Source: Agrostemma githago (taxonomy: Eukaryota > Streptophyta > Magnoliopsida > Caryophyllales > Caryophyllaceae). Taken from it: a stretch of 64,000 nucleotides of DNA. Positions 23,141 through 33,833 of this stretch are shown here, in pieces. The position numbers and the translations under genes were made by a program. The stretch lies in assembly GCA_958450325.1 (NCBI GenBank), contig OY288249.1, positions 60,638,166 through 60,702,165 on the forward strand. Direction: 5' to 3'. Positions within the stretch are counted from its first letter, which is position 1. Each line of letters opens with the position of its first letter. The notes under the pieces are model-generated. The model saw nothing but the letters and a program-made list of their open reading frames with translations, made no database searches and was not told where the DNA came from.

Positions 23141-23481
23141 CGAATTCTAATATAATCATTTGTTATATAATTTATTCTTAGATAAAAAAATGAAGAGAAT
23201 TGAACGAAAATGAATGTATGACGGAAGACTTGATAAGAAAAGATGTCCCTCTGTTGAGTTTTTAAAGGGTGTTCAAGTTTTTTTGGATTTTGCTAAAACT
23301 CATCTGACTACGCATCGAAAGGTGAAGTTAGGTGTCCTTGTACTAAATGCAAGAATCTTAGATTTGTTGATCTCATTGTGGTTAAGGAGCACGTGATCTA
23401 AAATCGTTTCTCGGCAAATTATTATCGTTGGATTTGTCATGGTGAGACATCTTCAGATGAGGAACCGAAGACTCAACAAAA

Positions 23482-23508
23482 TGTGTGTGTGTGTGTGTGG
23501 GGGGGGGG
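23482..23508. repeat. (TG)n(G)10 run in the CACTA-2 transposase gene
   Basis: A TG repeat followed by ten G at the same position as the G17 run of CACTA-1. It separates the N-terminal domain frame from the long core frame. Confidence 0.95.
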
Positions 23509-26500
23509 TTGAGGGGAATGATAGTAGATGTTGTTGAGTCAAATGTGTTTAACAACGAGAGCATGTATATGAATAATGACCAACAACACCCACAAGAATC
23601 AAACCCCCAAGAGCCAAACCCGCAAGCAAGAGCATTTTTTGACATGTTAAATGCTTCAGAAAAACTGTTATATGGAGGGTGCAAGCTGACGTTGTTAGAA
23701 GTCGCATCTATGGTAGTGACTCTTAAATGTGAATTTAATCTACCATTTGGGTGTACAGACGATTTTGCTGCCTTGCTTGAGAAGGTTATCCCAAAAGATA
23801 ACATCATGACCCGAACATTCTACACAACCAAAAAAGTAGTAAAAGGTCTTCAACTGCCGCATCAAAAAATTAATGTTTGTCCCGATGGATGCATGCTTTT
23901 TTGGAAGGATGATGTTGTGCTTGAGAAATGTAAGAAGTGTAATAAGGGTAGATATAAAACCCTTGAGGGAGATATTGTGTTGAGAGGTAAAAAAGAGAGG
24001 ACTGGTGGGAGGGGTAAGAAACCGATACCGCTTAGTCAACTAATTTACTTCCCTATTGCACCTAGACTTCAGAAGTTATATGCAACCAAAACCATAGTCG
24101 AGCAAATGAGGTGGCACAAAGAAGAAACTAGGTTACCGGGAAAGTTGTGTCATCCTAGTGACGGGGAGGAATGGAAGCGGTTTGACGCAATTTGTCCTCA
24201 TTTTGCCGCGGAACCCCGAAATGTACGGTTTGGATTGTGTACCGATGGATTTGCCCCCTTCGGTCATTTTGGTAAGTCTTATTCTTGTTGCCCTGTGATG
24301 GTGACACCTTACAACTTACCTCCATGGTTGAGTCTCAAACAACCTTTCATCTTTTTGTCTCTTATTGTTCCCGGACCAAAAAATCCAAATAATCAGTTAG
24401 ATGTCTACTTGCAACCAGTGGTTGAGGAATTGAAACGCTTGTGAGAAGTAGGGGGTGGAAACATACGATGTATCTTTGAGACAGAACTTTCAGCTTAGAG
24501 CATGTCTATTGTGGACTATAAATGACTTTCCCGCATATGGCATGCTATCTGGATGGTCTACTGCGGGTCAAAAAGCATGTCCTTGTTGTATGGATGAAAG
24601 TAAAGCATTTTGGCTTCCAAATTCCAGTATGATTAGTTGGTTCGATTGTCATAGACAATTTTTTACCAGAGGGTCACCCATATAGGAGGAACAAGAGAGC
24701 ATTCAAGAAGGGTGAGGTAGTGCTTGATGATCCACCTATTCGACTCCCGGAAGATGAAATTTGGGAGTTAATATCTAAGTTTCCCTCTTCTATTGATGGC
24801 ACTGATGAGGAGTTCAAGGCCCTAAAGAAGTTGAAAAATGAATTGTTTTAAACGAAGCATTATTTTTGACCTTCCATATTGGTCTACTTTATTAATCCGA
24901 CATAACTTGGATGTGATGCACATTGAGAAGAACTTCTTTGAGCAGTTGATCCACACTGTGATGGATGTCGATGGTAAGACTTGTAACACTACAGGGTCCC
25001 GAAAAGATTTGAAATTTTTTTGTGACCGTCAAGAATTGCACATCAAGAAGGACGGGTCTAAACCAAAAACTAATTTCAGCCTCGATAAGGCTCAGAGGAA
25101 GGCACTACTAGAGTGGTTAGGAAAATTGAAGTTCCTTGATGGGTATGCCTCTGATTTTAAGCGATGTGTTGATCATATAAATCTGAAGTTGCAAGGTTTA
25201 AAAAGTCATGACTGCCATGTTTTTATGGAGCGGTTACAACCTGTTTCATTAAAGCAACTTCTTCCACCAACTGTTTGGAATCAAATAACTGAGATATCTC
25301 AGTTTTTCTGAGATTTGTGTTCTTCTACAGTATCAATTGAGGACATGACTCGGCTAGAGGACTGAATCCCAGAGATACTTTGCAAACTTGAAATGATCTT
25401 CCCACCCTCATTCTTCAATTCGATGGAGCATCTACCGGTCCACTTGCCCTACGAAGCAAAAGTTGGAGGACTTGTCCAATACAGATGGATCTACCCATTT
25501 GAAAGGTACTTTTCAGTTGAACAATAATCTAACTTTCAAATTCAAAAGTACTTAATATTTACTAAGTGAATTTCTGAATTTCTATATGTAGGTTCCTTAA
25601 CCATTTGAAAAAAAAAATTGGTAACAAGGTGAGGGTAGAGGGTTCTATATGTAATGCCTATCTAACAGAGGAGATTGCGAATTTCTGCTCTCTCTACTTT
25701 GAGAAGCATGTCCAAACCAAAGTCAAGAACCTAAACTTGGAAAATCTGAGATGATTGATCCTACCATACCTGATTTTTTTCAAATTTAAGGTTGACGAAG
25801 GGTCTTCATCACTTGGACGTTCTAGGATGTTGGACGAGAAAGAATACAATCGTGCTCATCTTTATCTGTTGTCCAATTGTGAGATCTTGGAGCCTTATGA
25901 GAAGCAGTTTGTAACCGAATTTGTCGTTGCGAATCTAAATGTGAAAGTTGAGGATGTTTGGAGCAAACATGATGAACAATTTCCCAAGTGGTTTAAGGAT
26001 CATGTAATTGCATTAGACATCCGGGATGATTTGGTTAGAAGTTTGGCATATGGCCCTTTGAGGGAGGTTAGAACATGGAACCGCTACTCGGTCAATGGGT
26101 TTAATTTTCAAACATTTAACTATGGTCAGAATAAGGCGAGATGTAATTTCGGTGTAGCAGTTTCTTCTCTTGATGGTGATGATTACTATGGTATTTTGGA
26201 GGACATCTTCGAGTTGTGTTACTCTGGAGATAACCGTGGGTATAGAGCTGTGATGTTCAAATGTGAATGGAAAGACAACTCACTGACTGGTACGAGAGTA
26301 CATGAGCGTTACAAGCTAGTTGAAGTTAACCATACTAGCACATAAAGCACACCAAGTGTATTTTGCTACTTATCCAACCGTGAAAAATGATAGAAATCTG
26401 AATCAATGGTGGGCAGTGTTTAAGACTAAGTCACGAGGGCAAATAGACACTACCCTTTTTCAAGAAGAGGTTGTTTCAAGTGGTACACGATTATCTCCTA

Positions 26501-26655
26501 GTAATGAAATCATATTCGCAAGTGAGGATGTGGGTGAGGATTTAGAAGACGACGAAGACGACATCCTTATAGATTTTGGGGAGATGAATGAGGATGATGA
26601 TGGTTTAGAGACACAAGAAGATTTGGAAGGTGAGGATGACTTGTTTGAGGAGGGC

Positions 26656-26687
<32 letters not shown>
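26656..26687. repeat. (GAT)n repeat coding poly-Asp
   Basis: Ten and a half GAT units in the acidic C-terminal tail of the transposase. In CACTA-1 the tail is also acidic but coded by mixed codons, so the pure repeat is a local expansion. Confidence 0.95.
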
Positions 26688-26859
26688 GGGTGTGCTTGGT
26701 GGTAGTGGTCGGGAGGGAGAGGATGACGATAGCGACGATGAATATTAGAGGGGTATAGTTTTTGTATTTTCTATCGTTTTGTGTTTCCATACTTTAATTT
26801 ATGTTACCACTTCATTTTTATACTTTAGTTTATACTACATATTTTTTTGTCCGTTGGAG

Positions 26860-28426
26860 ATGTCTGGAAGGGGATTAAGAAGACGAGGCGGCAGTAGCCG
26901 TCAAGAGCGGCAACAACAACAACAACAACAACAGGAGGAGGAACCAGTAGTCGATGAGGAAGAGGAGAAACCGCCACGGAATCCAGATGTGCAGCCACGG
27001 TTTGATGGTGACGGACGGATGATATTAGACCTCGACGGCACCTTGTATTTGATAAATTGTCTAAATTCTAAGCTTGTACATATTTTTTTAATATTTTTGT
27101 TGTAAATACATATTAAAATCTTCTAACGGTGTAGGTTTTGGTACACAAAAGTCCGGAGAGGATGTACAAGTGTCGCACCATCAGAAAGAGAAATGGTTTA
27201 AAAATTTTAAGGTTATATTTTTTTCTCATTTGGTTATTAGTTCAATTGAAGGAAATGTATTATTAATTTGTTATTACTATCGAACGTTCATGCAGTTGAA
27301 ACTCACATGGGATCCTAGCTTGGAAACTGTTGCATGGGAGCGATACAATGAGATTTGTAACATTAGGTTCAAGGACAATATGTACACGAAGGCGACCAAT
27401 CTCACTCAATCCAATGCTCTTAGAGGTATATTTTTTATAAAATAGAAATTTTATGTCATTTATATGTAGATGAATAACCTAACTGGGAACTTCTTTCAAA
27501 CTACATATAGGTCAAGCGTTGGATGATTTTAATAGTAGGCGTTCAACTGAGGAGTTTAAGTAAAGATCTGCTGCACAGGCGAAGAAGAACAAAAGAAGGG
27601 GGAACATGAAGGCGCACGTAGAGCCTACACATAATCGGGGGGGCTCAATCAGCATATCAATGCACGATGGAGGCAAGTTTATAATTATTGATACCCTAGT
27701 GATTTTGTTATTCTCACTTATATTTTCGTAATTAGTAGCTTGATTGTTATATATATATTTTTTAAATTTAATAGATTCAACGCCAAACGGGGAAAATGTC
27801 GACCACTCCAGAACTGTTCTGGGACATGCATACAAAGACAGACGCTGACGGTCAGAATGCGCACTTTGTTACCCAAAGGGACCAGGATATGTGGGTGAGT
27901 TCCTATTGAAATCAAACAACAGTAATGTAGTGAAAAGTACCCAACTTTAAATTTCGTTTTTGATATAATACTTAATCCTGAAATCCGTGTTGCTTAGGAT
28001 GCTTACACTGAGCAGTCTGGGAGTGCTTTTGAAGGCACACTGAACCCTAATCAGATCTGATTCGGGGTCGCTGAAGGGTACCAGAAAGGGGGTGTTTACG
28101 GTTTAGGTAATTCACACAGTCTGTTCTTCACACCTACTACACCACGTGTGGGCACCGCGTCTCAGGCTATGTATGAATCGTCCGCTCTAGCACAACTCAG
28201 GGCGCAGTACAAGGCTGACCAAGAGGCGGCAAGACAAAGAGAAGAGGCGGCAAGGCAAAGAGAACAGACCCCGGTACAAAGAGAAGAGACGACGAGTCAA
28301 AGAGAAGAGGCGGCGAGACAAAGGGAGCGTGAAATGAATAAGATGCTAATGCGGACGGACGAGGAACTTAGGAAAGTACGGGCAGATATGGAGCGATTCA
28401 ACTCACGTTGGCACAAATGCAATTAA
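26860..28426 (+). pseudogene. CACTA-2 second gene, Transposase_24/Ptta-En-Spm type, degenerate
   Basis: The first exon starts MSGRGLRRRGGSSRQERQQQ and is Gln/Glu-rich. Later exons contain LTWDPSLETVAWERYNEIC (27296-27426), FNSRRSTEEFK, THNRGGSIS, IQRQTGKMSTTPELFWDMH (27775-27892) and a last exon from 27998 with FFTPTTPRVG. Introns with GT...AG junctions separate them as in CACTA-1. The last exon encodes a charged repeat, REEAARQRE, several times in a likely coiled coil. Stops occur within the exons near 27560 and 28058. It ends at 28424-28426. The family function is element-end binding or assistance to transposition, by analogy with TNPA; that is inference. Confidence 0.75.
28205..28340 (+). 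repeat. Coding minisatellite (REEAARQ units)
   Basis: Imperfect 21- and 24-base units of the type CAAAGAGAAGAGGCGGCAAGA are repeated about five times. They give a heptad-like Arg/Glu/Gln stretch. The corresponding part of CACTA-1 (about 17715-17770) has a single non-repeated unit. Confidence 0.75.
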
Positions 28427-29200
28427 GCGTTCACTCCACGTCCCCCAGATGATCGAGGCCCCTTCAACGGGGGTGGTAGAAACATCGGTGCTTCCGCTAG
28501 CTTCACGGTTGTATAGGTGATTAGGAAAACTTGAAGTTGTTGGTAATTGTTAACTTGAACATGTTGGTAATGGGTAACTTGAACCTGTGGTTGTTTTTAG
28601 ATTGTCGGTTTTTCAGAGCAATCGTAGTTGATTTGTAACCGGAGATGTGGTTAGCTTTTGCAACGACTATGTTATTTTCAGTGACGCTTGAGGAAGTAAT
28701 CGAATTGTACGTACAACTGACTTCGGTATCGTGTTGTGATGAAAGCTGATCTGCTGGTACATCGTGTTGTGGTTGGTTTTTATGTTTTTTTTTGCAGAAA
28801 TTGGCTAGTATAGAAACAGAATGTTACGGACAGAAACCCAGCCAAATTGGCGACCGACAGTGGTCGCATATGTTGCTTTTGGCGACCGATTGTGGTCGCT
28901 AATCAGCCCATTTTGGCGACTGCTGTCGGTCGCTATTTCCTTCCATGCGACTGATAGTGGTCGCTTATTTGGCGACTGATGGTCGCTAAATCCGTCGCCA
29001 ATTTGGCGACTGTTGGTCGCTACATGTGGCTACCAGTAGTAGTCGCCAAAAGTCGATCGCAGAATTGTGGTCGCCCGAGTCCTCAAATTGCGACCAATGT
29101 GGGCGACTGATTTTGGTGACCACAGTCGGTCTCCAATATGAATATGGCGACCAAAAACAGTCTCCAACGTCGGACGCCCAAAGCCTGCATTCTTGTAGTG
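28427..29200 (+). repeat. CACTA-2 3' region with dense subterminal repeats
   Basis: From about 28850 to the end there are roughly twenty copies of GGCGACC, GGTCGC and variants such as GGCGACTGATAGTGGTCGC, in both orientations, ending in TTCTTGTAGTG. The segment 28427-28850 before that is unassigned 3' untranslated DNA. Many units are close to self-complementary and would form hairpins. Confidence 0.85.
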
Positions 29201-29203
29201 TTG

Positions 29204-29398
29204 TATGTAAGTCGCTTGATCGAGGCCATCAAGAGATATGGAGATTATATCTTCGACACCCATTACTTTTCCCATGTGGGAAAGTTCAACAATGCAAGTT
29301 CTAATGGCTTGCATATATTCGACGACGCTTTGATATATTTTGGAAATTGACTTGCGACGATCTTTAACTTGAAAAACATAGTATATGACAACTAACAA
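29204..29398 (-). pseudogene. Copia-like gag remnant (UBN2-type)
   Basis: The minus frame reads KDRRKSISKIYQSVVEYMQA followed by a region like IRT..VELSHMGKVMGVEDII...LDGLDQATY. This matches the plan of copia-type gag proteins (a short helix, VxEYMQxI, then a GLD/GLP motif before the next helix). It is cut at 29203 by the CACTA-2 insertion. On the far side of CACTA-2 (21745 downward) the continuation is not clearly recognisable. Confidence 0.55.
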
Positions 29399-29503
29399 TA
29401 TGCGATGAAACCCTTATTTTCTAGCTAGTCTTAGATGACTTTCATCGCATATTTAATTTATTTAGTTATGTTAAGTGGTCTTTTCCTAGTCAAATAAATA
29501 ATA
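29399..29503. other. Unassigned AT-rich DNA
   Basis: About 100 bp without a recognised feature, except an inverted phrase ATATGCGATGAAA...TTTCATCGCATAT (29399-29411 and 29441-29453) that forms a hairpin with a stem of about 13 bp and a loop of about 29 bp. It may be a small MITE remnant. Confidence 0.45.
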
Positions 29504-29664
29504 CTCCCTCCGGTTCTTTAGAATTGCAACATTTGCCTTTTGCATATGAAATAAGGTTGTGAGTGTGAATGATGGGTCTCACTAATAAAGTAAAACATCC
29601 TCACTAACAAAAATATACACATTATAGAAATGCTGCAATTCTAGTGAAACTACCCTAAAAGGAA
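29504..29664. mobile_element. Stowaway-type MITE, degraded right end
   Basis: It begins CTCCCTCCGGTTCTTTAGAA after a TA, the standard Stowaway/Tc1-mariner terminus. The left arm AGAATTGCAACATTTGCC is complementary to GAAATGCTGCAATTCTAG near 29627-29644. The outermost right terminus has lost the expected GGAGGGAG. It is non-coding. Confidence 0.65.
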
Positions 29665-29666
29665 TA

Positions 29667-29737
29667 CTCCCTCCTCGAATAAGCCTTGTATTCCTTTTCG
29701 GGAATTATTTTTGTTAGCCTCATTTATCAACAAGGCA
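29667..29737. mobile_element. Possible second Stowaway-like terminus, truncated
   Basis: TACTCCCTCCTCGAATAAGCC starts here directly after the previous MITE, and the LINE insertion point is at 29738-29748. I could not find the right arm beyond the LINE. It may be a MITE cut by later events, or a chance match. Confidence 0.35.
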
Positions 29738-29901
29738 AAATTTTCATACTTTTTTTTGGAAAAGTCATTGATTCTCATTCAATAAAATTCCAAAACGTAC
29801 ATAATCCGTTCGAGCGGATGACAATTAGCCAGCTAGACTAGAAATTATACATTGCTCTTCAGCTGATTAGCAATATGAAATGATCTGATACATAATTGCA
29901 T

Positions 29902-32079
29902 CTAAATTGCTCGAATTATAGCCTCTGGTGGACGTCTCTTACTCTGGAAGATCTGCAAGTTTCGCTCCTGCCATATCTCGTATACAGTAGCAGTGAATGC
30001 ACATCTTCGTTGCCTCTTCATGATATTCTTTCCTTTGTTACAGTGGGTAAACCATCTAAGCAGACTAGAAAGGGAGTTTGGGGCGGACATCCGGAGCCAT
30101 GCTTTAATTTTAGTGCATATTGGTCGCACAATACTACATTGGAAGAACAGATGTACCTGCGATTCTGCCTCAGTCTCACACGGGCTGCACCTGTTTGCAC
30201 ATTGAATTCCTCGTCTTTGCAAATTATCCATTGTTGCCAAGCAGTTTCCTATGGCCATTGTTGAGATAAAAGAATGTTTCGGGGCATTGATTCTGTCCCA
30301 AACTAGCTTGACCCATTGAACTCTTTGACCCTTCTGTCTAAAGCAATCATAAATTGAAGAGAGCTGCAATTTTCCCCTCTTTCAAGCATTGTGAAGTGCG
30401 TTTTTTGCAGCCTGATTGTCTCCTAACAGAGCAATATACTCATCGCGAGTTCTTAGGATGTGCTTCCAGCTCATGGTATTGCCATGATGCTCCTTTACAT
30501 CCCAAATTGAATCTCGTGCAAGGTAGTATTTGCGAATCCAACAGCACCACACGTTGGACTTGTTACATTCTAACTTCCATATCCATTTAAGTAATAGACT
30601 TTTGTTCCAACTCAAAACTTCTTTAATGTCAAAACCTCCTTCCTCCTTTGGGTGGCAACAAGTGCTCCATTTCTTCCAAACCATCCCCTTGCCCTCATTT
30701 CCCCATAGAAATTCCCTACATAGGTGTTTTATGGCTTTAGTGATAGCTTGTGGCAGCAGTAAGCAAGAGGCCTAGTACTGTATCATCCCAAACATAATGG
30801 AATTGATAATTTGTGCTTTCCCTGCATAGGAAAGTAAATTTGATGCCCAGGTGGAGAATTTTCCTCGTATCTTTAGTAATAACAGTTGAAATATACTGGT
30901 GGTTAATCTAGATGTATTGAGGGGCATTCCTAAATATTTAAAGGGGAAGCTCCCCTCAGTTATACTCACAGGCAGCTACGATCTGGGTTCGAATATTTTG
31001 AGAGACTCCTCCGAAGTATATGGTTGTCTTTTGCGGATTTGGCTTGAGCCCGGTTACTTTTGCAAAGTGTTCCAAACAATTCACCACCGTCATTACAGAT
31101 GTGACATCCCCCCTTGTGAAGATGAGGAGATCGTCCGCAAAGATCAAATGATTTAGAGCTATACGTGAGCACTTAGGATGGAAGGAGAAATTTCAGTCTT
31201 TTGTGCACGTACACAACATTCTAGAGAGTGTTTCCAGACAAATGATAAATAATAATGGCGAGAGAGGATCACCTTACCTCAATCCCCTTTTTCCAACAAA
31301 ATAACCATACGAGGCGCCATTGATTTTTAAGGAGAACCTTGAAGAACTCAAGCATTGCATAATCCAATTTACCATGCTCATAGGGATTCCGTAAGCAAGG
31401 AGCATTTTGTGAAGAAAATCCCAGTTTACAGAGTCAAACGCTTTCCTAATGTCCACCTTAATGGTACATCTAGGAGAAAAGTGTGCTCTACTATAGTTCT
31501 TTACCAACTCATGAGCCATAATGAGTATATTATCAAATATATTTCGCTCCTTAATAAAAGCGGATTGCTCAACACCAATAAGGGTGAGGAGGATTGCACT
31601 GAGTCTATTAGCAATAATCTTACTAATAGTCTTGTAAATAGTAGAGCAACATGATATTGGCCGGAAATCCATGACAGTTTCAGGGATCTCCTTCTTTGGT
31701 ATAAGCGTAATAAGTGCGACATTAATTTCGCCAAGCATTCTTCCATGGGTGAAGAAATCTTGGATAGCTGTTATAAAATCTTTCTTTATGATGTTCCAAG
31801 CCTTCTTAAAGAAACCTAAAGAAAATACATCTGGCCCTAGACTCTTCCCTTCGTTTATTGAAAACAACGCTTTCGTGATTACCTCTGTGGAAACAACCTT
31901 CATCATTGCAGTTGCACGAGAGTTCCGCCTTCCTGAAGAAAATAGACTCATCCCTGAGTTTCTTTTCCTCACTTTGTAGTCTATCATTTAGAGGATTTCT
32001 CATTAAACTTGCCTGACAGTAATGAAGTTCCTCTTTTAATCCTTTAACCTTGCAAGATAATTGCATATAGTGCTGGTGG
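29902..32079 (-). pseudogene. LINE ORF2, reverse transcriptase and zf-RVT part
   Basis: From the 5' side of the minus strand the order is: a helical linker (HQHYMQLSCKVKGLKEEL), an apparent deletion of some 80 codons just before VITKALFSINEGKSLGPDVF, the RT core (DFRPISCC, RQ/EQSAFI, VDIRKAFDSVNWDFL at about 31430, FADDLLIFTRGD at about 31120-31150, PFKYLGMPL at about 30930) and the C-terminal zinc segment (PKHSFISTMAIGNCL, CSPCETEAESQVHLFFQC). A stop replaces the Gln in the conserved GLRQGDPLS motif (near 31274), and other shifts occur around 30950 and 30380. The FADD catalytic motif itself is intact. Confidence 0.88.
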
Positions 32080-32374
32080 TTGATGTGTGCTAAATTTAAC
32101 CCATTTTTTCCTCCATGTAGACTCATTTTCCTCCATTTTTGTGAGATTGGAATGCGATTATTGCTCTACTGTTAGTCTTTCTCGCATTAGCGTCTCTCTT
32201 GTGCATTTCAGGTGTTTTTGGGTAGTTTTCCTATTTATTTTGATAGGATTCGGCTCCAAGAGCATGTCCAAGTTTCCACGAGCACAAGAGAGTAGTGGAA
32301 TATCGTCCAGAAGCAACGCATAAAGCCTAAAGTCCAAACGACCAAACGACAAAGAGCGAAACCAGAAAAGAGGT

Positions 32375-32690
32375 CAAAGAACCCATCGGGTGAAGTTTCA
32401 CCCGATGAGGAATCATCAGATGAAGTTTCGCCCGACGACATATCGACCTCCCCGAAGATCTTCAGAAAAGTGAACCGACCCGGCGAAATGACCGGGGAAA
32501 ACTTTCACTCACCGGGTGAAGTTTCACCCGATGGTATTGGTGCCCTCAAATGCAAAATCTGGAAGAAAAGTCCACGGGGTGAAACCACAGGGTGAAGTTT
32601 TACCCGACGGAAATGGCTCGTGAAGATCAGTAATCCGCAAAGTGAAGTTTCACCCTTTGAAGATCCATAGGGCAAAAGTTTCACTCAAAG
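32375..32690. repeat. Palindromic GGGTGAAGTTTCACCC units in the solo LTR
   Basis: GGGTGAAGTTTCACCC (a perfect hairpin-forming word) or close variants occur at about 32388, 32420 (ATGAAGTTTCGCCC), 32513, 32592 (GGGTGAAGTTTTACCC), 32640 and 32671. They are spaced unevenly and joined by CCGATG/CCGACG linkers. They sit upstream of the LTR's candidate TATA box. Confidence 0.8.
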
Positions 32691-32736
32691 TGTAAAAATT
32701 AGATTTGGACTTGGTTTAGTGATCCATAAGAAACTA

Positions 32737-32747
32737 CTATATATAGT
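32737..32747 (+). promoter_or_regulatory. Candidate TATA box of the Athila-like solo LTR
   Basis: CTATATATAGT lies about 660 bp into the LTR, with the palindromic repeat cluster just upstream and CT-rich sequence downstream. Position and motif fit an LTR promoter; transcription is not shown. Confidence 0.5.
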
Positions 32748-33833
32748 TTAACCTAATTAGATGAAGCATACATTAGACTTTAGAAAGTCATTAAGCAACT
32801 TTCATTAGGAGGCTACATAGTTTTCATCAATCTTCATCTTTTTCTTCTAGCTTTTGATCAAAATTATTGTAATCAATTCTAGATTTAATCAAGAAGTTTT
32901 TTGGGAGATCATTAAAGGATCAGTGACAAAACCATTGTTTTCTTCACCAAGGCTTCATCTTTATTTATATGCATCTGCATCTTCTTCATTCTTATTTTCT
33001 TCCAATGTTGGTATACTTCTCTTCCTCTCCTTATTCTCTAGAATAGTTTTTATTCTTACTCCCTCTTCATTGCATCTTTTCTTTTGATTTTTCTTGCATT
33101 ATTTTTGGATTGATTGGTAGTTTCATTTGTTGGTCTGATCTTAGTTTCTTTCATTGTTTTAGTTTTAATTCCTCTAGTTTTCATCATTATGCATGTTGTT
33201 AGTATGACTACCTTAGTTATTGTTCTTGATATTTCATCCATGAATTGTGAGTAGATTCTTGTTAGGGGGTTAAGGGAGGAAGATTTTGGGTAATATGAAT
33301 CGAGGAATTGTGGTTTGGTTGCATATTTGTTGATCTATCTTGTTTAAGATTATTGTGTCTTTGTTGACTTAATTTGGCCAACTAGATCGACCTTGACTCA
33401 CTCCTATCAATATGGGAAAACTCGGGGTAAGAGTTACCTTGACTTGAGACTTACCATTTTCACCGCAAAAGCGGGATTTATTAGCTAAGTTGGGTGAAGA
33501 AATCGAAAGGTGGCTTTCTTTCTTTATCGGCTTTGCGACCGACCCCATAATTCCCTGATTTGTAGAACCTGATTTCCAATTCCCTGACTCCCTCTAACAC
33601 CTTTTCCTTATTGATCACTATTTGTCATAAATCACATCATTAGTGTAGTTTCGACTCAAAACCCCCCATTAAGACCCCAAATGCATTAGGCTCTTTCTCA
33701 ATCGACTTGTCATCATCCCTGTGGACCGACCTCGACTTAGCACATCTACATTTATTGTTTTGTGTTTTTTCGAGTCTTATAAATATTTTTTGATCCTCTA
33801 TCCAATCGTTAACGACTGATCTTAGATAGGTGG

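Larger units (their letters stand above)
23190..26748 (+). pseudogene. CACTA-2 TNPD-like transposase, degenerate
   Basis: The start ATGAAGAGAATTGAACG is shared with CACTA-1, but codon 8 is a stop (TGA at 23211). The best-preserved frame is 23485-24444, containing HQKINVCPDGCMLFWKDD, CHPSDGEEWKRFDAICP and GFAPFGHFGKSYSCCPVM. The core continues after shifts at 24455-24685 (CPCCMDESKAF) and 24838-25311 (LIRHNLDVMHIEKNFFEQ, typical of TNPD-type transposases). After an intron (GTACTT near 25507 to TATATGTAG at 25591) comes a DUF4216-like block at 25800-26330 (VRTWNRYSVNGFNF). It ends in an acidic tail with poly-Asp and stops at 26746-26748. At least three frameshifts and several stops make it dead. 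Confidence 0.85.
21749..29200 (+). mobile_element. CACTA-2: En/Spm-type DNA transposon with both ends
   Basis: It starts CACTACAAGAAAATGG at 21749 and ends GCATTCTTGTAGTG at 29200, with a 3-bp target duplication TTG on both sides (21746-21748 and 29201-29203). That is the hallmark of the CACTA superfamily. It is 7452 bp long. The order inside is: GGCGACC-type subterminal repeats, a 165-bp tandem array, a TNPD-like gene, a second transposase gene, then 3' subterminal repeats. Both genes have stops and frameshifts, so the copy is non-autonomous, but the intact ends could still be moved by a related transposase. Confidence 0.95.
32080..33828 (+). mobile_element. Solo LTR, Athila/Tat-like, in LINE ORF2
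   Basis: The LINE frame is interrupted by 1.75 kb flanked by GGTGG at 32075-32079 and 33829-33833. Removing the insert and one GGTGG brings the two LINE halves back together, which supports the borders. The insert starts (T)TGATGTGTGCTAAATTTA and ends CTTAGATA, so the ends are not canonical TG...CA. Its 3' portion (TCCCTGTGGACCGACCTCGACTTAGCACAT, 33717-33746) resembles the conserved tail of plant Athila/Tat LTRs. It contains a TATA box and palindromic repeats, and no gag or pol. Confidence 0.75.
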
